From contig JAEMBT020000009.1 in NCBI GenBank assembly GCA_018873245.2, forward strand, positions 9,429,288-9,493,287: 64,000 nt of DNA. Reading direction: 5' to 3'. This DNA is from Archegozetes longisetosus. Taxonomy: Eukaryota > Arthropoda > Arachnida > Sarcoptiformes > Trhypochthoniidae. The position numbers were made by a program, and so were the translations under genes. The notes under the pieces are model-generated. The model saw nothing but the letters and a program-made list of their open reading frames with translations. It did no database searches and was not told the origin of the DNA. Below, one piece after another: positions 56,781 through 64,000 of the stretch (the first letter of the stretch is position 1; every line of letters begins with the position of its first letter).

Positions 56781-58215
56781 CAGCTTAAATAGGAGAACAA
56801 TAAGTTTTGAACAGAAGCCAACTACTAGCATAAGTGTACATTTAGATAATTTTTATTATCTTACCCACTCTTAAAGAAAACTTTTTTCCAAATTTATCTT
56901 TTCTCCAAATGATAATGAGTTTAATTTTTTTAGTAAAAAATTTATTTGTGATTTTAATGTCAATAGTTTCTAAATACAACACATAAAAGTAATATTTTAA
57001 ACATAGTGTGTAGCAATAAGAATAGAGGTCTTCTTGACTTGAATGAAAAGATTTATTATGTATTTTATAGAAGATTCAGAAAATTATAAATTGTTTCCTC
57101 TTAATATTTTGTTTGAGTCAGGATTAAAGAATTATTCATTCATTTCTCGATGCAGTATATTTTAATCGGGATAATAATGTCACGCAATGAAAAATAAAAG
57201 TAAAAATTATCTAACACTCTGACTTAAGTTTTTAGGAGTCAAAGCTGGACAATAGCGTCATAAATAGTCAAAATTATAAGTCAAGTCTAGATATAAATCA
57301 TGAAGAGTATACGTTTATAGTTTGACATGAGTTGCCGTGGAGCACGTAAAAAACTCACATTTAGCAAAATATAGGCCAAGAAAATAAATATTTACAGGTT
57401 GATTTTGCAAATAGTTAAAACAATTATTCACAGAATATGCAAATATCTCCCTCTGCATCGTATTTAATTTTGAGAAAATGAACTAAATCTGAGTCTAGTT
57501 TTTCAATCTTTAAGCCTGACTATGAGCTTACTAAAAATTATTTTTACTCAACTCGAACTAAACTGACCCTATAAACTCTTGCATCCTCAACTCTTTTCAG
57601 ATTGTGTTTTAATTACTAACCTGAAACCTAAAAGTATTGAATACTCAAATCTTGAGTAAAGACTGTGAGTCTGGCACTTTCAGTTGTCACTTATCTTAGT
57701 TAATTCCATGTCTTTGATATAATGAAGCAGATAATTGGGTAATTTTGCAAAAGTCCTATTTCACTCATTTTTAATATTCTGATTGACAAAGCGATTATCT
57801 CTAATTTGAAAATTATGAGTCAAACAAAATTTCGCTATAAACTTTAATAGTTGTAGGTTTCAAATGATATCTTTGAATTAAAGAGGTTGTCCGGAGATCC
57901 TATGGGGAATTGGCCCCCTGTGAAATATATTATGTTATATATCAATCGAAAGCTCTCGTCAAGCTGAGCAATAGTCTTGCTGGTCAGATTAAAATCGGTC
58001 CATAGGTTTAAAAGTTACAGGCGAAAACGGTTAAAAACGGTTAACATTGCCGTATATGGAGAAGTGTGTTACATCTTTGTAAACCCTTATGAGTTATATA
58101 TCAATACCAGCTGAAATCATTGCTTTTGATCAGCTAAAATACCATTGCTTATCTACTCATCTAATACAATCATTACTCTTACATATGAAAAAAGTATTCG
58201 CCTTTTTTCGACCCC
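56781..58215. other. Gene-free AT-rich spacer
   Basis: No supported gene. 57880-58060 is less AT-rich and repeat-like but was not assigned. Confidence 0.35.
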
Positions 58216-58311
58216 TAATATATATTGTTACGAGTAGAACTTTTTGGATTATCATACTAGACTATGTACTACTACAAAAGCATTAATGAGCTACTCGTAA
58301 CAATATGTATT
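58216..58311. repeat. Small inverted-repeat unit
   Basis: TATATATTGTTACGAGTAG at 58219 is inverted at 58290-58311 (CTACTCGTAACAATATGTA). About 95 bp; perhaps a minimal MITE. Confidence 0.6.
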
Positions 58312-59437
58312 AAGCGTTGAGTTTAAAGATTAAAGATTTTCAATCTTTAGAAAACTTGCTCAACAACAAAACGTGAGTTTCATTCCATTGTGGAATACAC
58401 TTGGTTGCTGTGATTCAACATACCAAATCTCATAATTTTATGTTTAATAGTCTTAGAGTTATAAGTTCCCAAAGTTTTAAAGTTTTTTTTGGGTTTTTAC
58501 ACTATCTGACGTGAGATATGAAAAAAAAATTCAGGTGCTATTACACTTCATTGGACCACCTTTATGTATTGGTAAAGTCACCATGTATGAACGCGACTGG
58601 AAACCAACTCACTATGGGTGTCCGGACAAGTTCTTAGAGTCAACGAATTGTTGAGAAGGCTTTAAATTATTTACTTATGAAGAATATTGCGAGTTATTTT
58701 AATTTTTAGTTATTAATACTTTGATCAGTCTTTAGGGCTGGTTTAATATATAAATAAATAAAGCCAAATGTGAAACTGGTCGGGAACGGAATATATACAC
58801 ACATGAAAATTTATTGCTATGTAGAATATTTAAGTACTGAATTATATTACTTTATGTACTATCCAAATGAGAGGTGAATAACTTTCGAGTTTTTAAAATT
58901 CGAGACTATTTTTTAAAGACTTCACAGTTTAACTAGTATATTTGGATCATAGAAATAGCTATTTGAGGCATAAATAAAAGTTCGAGTAGTAGAGTGGTAG
59001 GTGGATGAATGTCCAAGTTCTGTGGATAAAAAGAACAATAAAAAAATATAGAGAAAAAATTGGGCTGACACCAAAATCTTTTAAGGCAGTCACAAAATAT
59101 TGTCGAATTTAGCTATTCAACTATTCCTATGAGAAAAACACAATACAGGTATTCAGAACCATTGATTTAAAAGCGCAACCAATAAGTTCAAAATACTGAG
59201 CATTAAAGTTGTAAAATGCCTTTGCTTCAGTTAAGTTTGATCTCGCACTCTTATAGTTTTAGCGAATTTTAGTATAGATTATAGTATACTACAGTACCGT
59301 CGACCGAAAAAGTTAAGGATTGATCCAGAATGAGTTTGGATAAAACAACAGGGACGAGACATAGATTGAAATAATAACAATTTAGTCAATTCAAAGCATG
59401 ATTAGTTCTAACAAGGAACTCTGAAACTCAATCATAA
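58312..59437. other. Gene-free AT-rich spacer
   Basis: Contains a lone TACAGTACCGTCGACC (59290), which resembles a mariner end but has no partner nearby. Nothing else recognised. Confidence 0.4.
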
Positions 59438-59745
59438 ATTTTGGCATTTTGTATTATGAAACTTATAAATAGACTAATTATCTTTGATGTAAGCTATATT
59501 TGAAAGGCTGAATACGAGGTTATGGATCACAACTTAAGGTTAAAAGTTAGGCATATAAAAGCTTTGCGCAAGTTTTGTGCACATATTATGCATAAGGAGA
59601 GTTCCATGTCGCCATCGAGTTCGTTCCCCAAATACGGATAAATTTGACATCAATTTTATTAATTGATAACCTGCTTTTCAAATATAGCTTAAATTAAAGA
59701 TAATTAGTCTATTTATAAGTTTCATGATACAAAATGTTAAAATTT
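59438..59745. repeat. Palindromic MITE related to the 21800-23102 foldback element
   Basis: Arms at 59438-59515 and 59668-59745 are inverted (ATAAATAGACTAATTATCTT and its complement). The inner part GGCTGAATACGAGGTTATGG, then AAGGTTAAAAGTTAGG, aligns with GGCTGACCGCGAGGTTATAG, AAGGTTATAAGTT at 21897-21945, so both belong to one family. Confidence 0.7.
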
Positions 59746-59896
59746 TTCTGAGAATTTTCAAACTTTTCTTGTCAGTATTTTGTGGAAATTTTGCTATTAA
59801 CAGGGCTCGAGATCTATGATTAAAAAGTTCTAAATTGATTATTAAGAATGCATATATTAACTAATATCAGTAAAATCAATACAGATCTGAATGAGT

Positions 59897-59897
<1 letters not shown>

Positions 59898-59946
<49 letters not shown>

Positions 59947-59973
59947 TCTTTCTCTTTCTCTCTCTCTCTCTCT
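59898..59973. repeat. (TC)n microsatellite, slightly interrupted
   Basis: About 37 TC units with a few TTTC/CCC interruptions. The Leu-Ser run in translation is an artefact. Confidence 0.97.
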
Positions 59974-61667
59974 AAAGTTTATAAACTCTTATGTATCATT
60001 TTAGAATTGATAAATACACAACTTTTATCGGTCGGCAGTACAACCGGTATAACGAATTAAACCAAACTTTCTAACAGTCAATAAGAAGTATTGGTTCAAT
60101 TGTTTTAGAACTTCGGTATCTTGCAGTATTAAAAAGATCTTTAATTATGAAACAGCGATACCACAATTAATTTTCTCAAAATTTACGTGATCTCCCCCAC
60201 AAAAAAACCTTTACTTACATTTAATAACAAACAAAATGTAATGATTATTAGTTACATATACTTTAAGAAGAAAATAAGTCTAATAAGGTGCTAACTCTAA
60301 CTATATAAGGATAACTATAATTATAGGGTATAAGCTAATAGTATAGAAAATAACTAGACCTATAATGAAACTACCTTGAATTAAATCAGAGATTATGAGA
60401 GGTGCAGTCAATTTATTTGAGTTTATTTATTTGAGATCTTGAGAAGAAACTATATTCACATTTTTCTTAGAAATTGTTTAAAGTCTAGTTCTTTTTGGTG
60501 AAAATTTGTTCCTGTTTATATTATTGACTTTTTATTTTTCAACCTCTTGACAGTCAATAATGACGTCGACTCTTAAACTGTATACTAGTGTATGGAAGTG
60601 TCTATCATAGCCATCATTTTTCCTCTTATATTAATAGAAGGCAGTCAATCAATTTTCTAAATTATTAATGTTTTCAGTTCGAAAGAAATCATATTATGAT
60701 AGTAGATAAGGTTTATAATGGGTTTCAAATAAAAAGTACTCAATATTGACAAAATATTAAATCAAACCGGAAAATTTTAAACAATTAATAATTTAAACCT
60801 GTTTCATCCCAAGAAACTCACGTAGAAACCATTTAGCATCTTTCTGGTCAAATGTAACAAGCTAAAAGTAGATTTTATTCGTTTTTAAGTATTCTAGTAT
60901 TCAAGGTTAAGGTCAAACCCGTAAAATATTTTTGTTATCTCTAAGTCGTTAAGTGTGATGTCAAAAGAATTTTATGGAAATCAATTAGTTTATAATTGTA
61001 GGAGAAATTTTTAGTTTCTTAAACTTATTTAAAGCATTTATTTTCAGACAAATCTTTAAAGTTAAAAAGTTTAGGCGCCCCTAGGTTGTTGAGTGAGAAA
61101 GATAACTAACTTGTATTTTAGAGTCAGCAACAGCTAAACCCATTCAAACTAAATGAATGCAATATCATTTTTTTTTTCATTTTTGAGGTCATATATGCAA
61201 CACATAAATGTGGAAGGAAAATAGATAAAAAAATCAATAGATCTCTTCATTTGAATATATCAAAAATCAACATATAAATAAAAAAATTTGAAAATAATTT
61301 ACTTTTACTAATTGATTGTTGAAGACAAAATTTCTACAGAATATGGCCCCATTATAAAAAATTCACAAAAAATTGATTATCTCATAGACAATATATAATT
61401 ATTAATTTATATGAGACCACTAAAGGGGGGATATATTGATGGCCACAGATCGCCCGCCCACTCATAACACCAAGTTACCCCTTCTCCTTTTAAGTTGTTT
61501 GCATTTTTGTTGATAACTTTATTTTAACAATTACATATCCTGTTTATTCTTATTTTAAAGATCAATCTTTTGAAGATCAAGTGCGACCTCATGTTCGTAG
61601 CAATCTGTGCATTATAAGACAGTTTCAGGAAATATAAATTACTGAAGAAATACCAGTTTTATAAACG
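59974..61667. other. Gene-free AT-rich spacer
   Basis: 1.7 kb with no supported gene or repeat end. Confidence 0.4.
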
Positions 61668-62049
61668 TACTGTATTGCAAATAATGAATTGATCATACCC
61701 CTACAATAGCACTTATTTACATATCGTCGGGTGAGTGCTATAACATTCCAAATACAATTTTTCTGAAATTGAGTTATTTATAGATTATTATACTGTCTGA
61801 AATTCTTTATCTAACTGTAGCATACAAGTTAGAAAATTCGCTATAGATATCCAGAAAAACTCAGTGCAATTTCATTCTATTTGTTTTGGGCCTAAAAAAT
61901 TAGTGCTATAATATTCCAAATCTATTTTATCGCTGTTTTCACTATTAATACTTTTTAAGTGTTCGATTTTAAAATAAAATCAAAAAATAAACCAAGAATA
62001 TAGCATATGAAGAAAAATATTTATTTCTAGAATTTATTGAGCAAATATT

Positions 62050-62604
62050 TTTACACAATGGATTCATTATAGAAATTACAAGAATAACGAATTCCCAACT
62101 ATTTTTTAAACCATTTGAGATGATTTCGGGTCTCACTTCACCGCTAAGTATTGGATCTTCAGATAAAGTCCGAATATACAAATTCATGGAAACAGCGAGA
62201 CTAATATTCTATATCAGCGATCATTTTTATGACCGACGATCATAACATTTGCATTGATTGCTTACAATTTGCCGATCTTTTTCAAATGCTCACTCATTCA
62301 CTTCATTTTCTATGTATTTACTCTGAATTTGATCTTCGTTTTAACCAGTTGTCACATGTATGTGATACTTATGTACCATATCGTCTACTTTTACCTCATT
62401 TGCTATTACCTGTTAATTAAAGCTGAAGAATTGAATGGGAAAATTAAGAAATTTGCTAAAAGAAAATCAAGATTAACAAGCAGAATAGCTGTGGCTATAA
62501 TGAAGAATTTGGATGCAAACTATTTGGAAATCAGTTCGTTTAACAAAGATTTTTGGTTGGAATATTTAAAACTAAAGAAAAAAGTTAATTTTTTCTTTGA
62601 ATAA
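62050..62604 (+). pseudogene. Gustatory-receptor-like fragment
   Basis: Translation gives FEMISGLTSPLSIGSSDKVR, IYKFMETARLIFYISD and, after a frameshift with stops near 62240, a run from TIITFALIAYNLPIFFKC to CYYLLIKAEELNGKI and SFNKDFWLEYLKLK. These align in order with residues 115-267 of the receptor at 31567-32938 (FEFLTGAISYEKIG, CFYLKFRLNALKHKL, DYNNYWKKYL). TM1-2 and TM5-7 are missing. The exon 1/exon 2 junction of the intact gene is continuous here, with no intron. Confidence 0.65.
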
Positions 62605-62931
62605 TAATTTCTCTTAAAATTTTGCTCTTAAAATATCAAATTCAATAATAAAAAAAGATGGAATGTTATAGCACTAACTTTTCGGCTTAATTTCAGTGCA
62701 ACTTAATTCTAAATCGAAAATCCTCTTTTCAAATATATATGAAGAAAGAGTTTTAAATAAAATTCGAAGTGAGCTTTTCAAAGGCCCTGCTATCATGAAT
62801 CAATAAGATTAATTACATTGAATTATATCAATTAATTCTAAAGCTACAATTGTCTGAACTTTGAAGTCAATTTTCTCAAAAGTTTACTTTTTCGCTTTAG
62901 AATGTTATAGCACTCACCCGACGATATATAT

Positions 62932-63493
62932 TCAGTACTCCTTTAAGTACTAATAAAAGGAGTAAAGATTAATATGCGCACCAAATATGCATTTAATTGA
63001 TATATAATCGAACCAAATGCATATTTTTTGTATACATATTAACTTTTACTCTATTTATTAGTATTAGGGTTTTGCTTATGCAATGCGGTTTTTTAATCTT
63101 ATGTTTGAGGTCAATTTTGAATCAGTAATCGATTGTTTACAAATGTTTTTGGAAAGTCATCCAAAAGAGTGATATCTAAACTTAAATTATTGACAAATAA
63201 TCTTCAAATAAATTGTGTCCAAAATGGCTGAAGAGTTTCCGACTAAGACTCACATAAGACATTGTTTGTTGTATGAATTTGATGGGGATCAAATGCTACC
63301 GAAGCCGCACAACACATTCGGAACACATATGGTCGCAAAGCTCTGAGTGTGAGTCAGTATCAGCGATGGTTTTCGCGCTTCTGAAACAACGACTTCAGTG
63401 TCAAAGACAACCCTGAATCCGGGCTACCGGTGCAATTTTACTTACAAAAACCGCATTACATAAGTAAAACCCTAATACTTAAAGGAGTACTGG
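62932..63493. repeat. Inverted-repeat insertion in the right arm, itself carrying a mariner remnant
   Basis: TTCAGTACTCCTTTAAGTAC at 62932 is inverted at about 63472-63493 (TACTTAAAGGAGTACTGGA). Between them lies a separate mariner remnant, so this pair is the edge of an older small element. Confidence 0.6.
63065..63474 (+). mobile_element. Internally deleted mariner with N-terminal transposase fragment
   Basis: Ends TTAGGGTTTTGCTTATGCAA and TTACATAAGTAAAACCCTAA are inverted repeats with TA termini. From 63224 the plus strand encodes MAEEFPTKTHIRHCLLYEFD, then (after a shift) VSQYQRWFSRF and DFSVKDNPESGLPV, the HTH part of a mariner transposase. The catalytic part is absent. Confidence 0.75.
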
Positions 63494-63552
63494 ATATATG
63501 TAAATAAGTGTTATTGTAGGGGTATGATCAATTCATTATTTGCAATACAGTA

Positions 63553-64000
63553 CATAATTTATAATGGAAGTAACTTTCGGTGATAAGAAGTAGTTTGATC
63601 GGTTTCTATTCGGAATGTAAAAATAGTCTAAATAGAACCACAATTGTACTAATAACATAAAATAACTACAAGTTTCACACTTTCGAATTAGACTTTATTG
63701 GGCCATAAAACATGACATGTATCTAAGAATGCTTGTTGTATTGCTTGTTTTTCAAGAAAAATAGTTATGAGCATAGGTTTAATGAGCTCACCGTTTACTG
63801 GTCCGATCAACACATTCAGCACATATCTATTGCAAACATTTATTGTTTCATTCATAATAAAATAAACATCATTTTTCCAATCATAGCTTTAACTTTGTCC
63901 ACAATTTTAGTATAAAGAAGCTTTATATAATTCTCTTATAAAGTTGATCTATCAATGATGATCTGTTTGCATACTTTTCCATATACATTTTAAATGAAGA
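63553..64000. other. Gene-free end of window
   Basis: A 60-codon frame (63733-63915) has no recognisable feature. Nothing else recognised. Confidence 0.4.

Larger units (their letters stand above)
61668..63552. mobile_element. Long-inverted-repeat element enclosing a receptor fragment, with nested insertions
   Basis: Outer ends TACTGTATTGCAAATAATG (61668) and its reverse complement (ending 63552) continue inward for about 55 bp, then resume as GTCGGGTGAGTGCTATAACA (61726) against its complement at about 62900-62926, and further in as an imperfect pair at 61861-61921 and 62658-62716. The arms total about 250 bp once an insertion in the right arm (about 62929-63493) is removed. The enclosed 0.7 kb holds Gr-like coding sequence. 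TA at both ends fits a mariner-type element. Confidence 0.7.

Noticed and set aside
59290-59310. Possible mariner end TACAGTACCGTCGACC
   Set aside because: No inverted partner within several kb.
59848-60060. Frame encoding a long Leu-Ser run
   Set aside because: Translation of the second (TC)n microsatellite.

Overview
This is an AT-rich (roughly 70% A+T) eukaryotic window from an arthropod. Spliced genes with short introns (53-88 nt), a seven-transmembrane chemoreceptor of the gustatory-receptor type, insect/chelicerate-style GMC oxidoreductases and many DNA transposons point to an arthropod. A trombidiform mite is my best guess, but that is inference. No rRNA, tRNA, CRISPR, LTR retrotransposon or virus-derived gene was recognised.

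Layout. 1-3.2 kb: a Tigger/pogo-like element whose transposase intron carries a small MITE. 3.6-5.4 kb: a hAT remnant and a TTAA-flanked MITE. 5.8-6.5 kb: a two-exon gene of unknown function. 8.7-12.4 kb (minus): a tandem RCC1-repeat gene whose second half runs into an eIF2-alpha-kinase-like domain but is broken by frameshifts and a stop. 13-15.5 kb: hAT, MULE and MITE remnants. 17.6-25.3 kb (minus): an intact two-exon GMC oxidoreductase (GMC-A) with a long, transposon-filled intron. 31.6-32.9 kb (plus): a four-exon gustatory-receptor-like gene. 35.7-36.7 kb (plus): an intronless, GC-richer 2-oxoglutarate/Fe(II) oxygenase of the isopenicillin-N-synthase-like type, a candidate for horizontal transfer. 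40.6-45.2 kb: a mariner split by a Sola-like element, itself split by a TTAA MITE. 45.5-49.6 kb (plus): GMC-B, the inverted duplicate of GMC-A, with a one-base frameshift. 52-54.5 kb: further hAT and piggyBac-type elements. 55.1-56.8 kb (plus): a decayed leucine-rich-repeat gene. 61.7-63.6 kb: a nest of inverted-repeat elements enclosing a gustatory-receptor-like fragment.

How the parts relate. The host genes form no pathway that I can see. The clearest history is in transposons: the two GMC introns plus a third GMC intron fragment (38.9-39.2 kb) act as filled and empty sites, and removing single elements restores reading frames in the mariner and Sola transposases. The most interesting candidates are the RCC1/transmembrane/kinase arrangement (PERK-like in outline), the oxygenase island, and the receptor fragment inside a long-inverted-repeat element.
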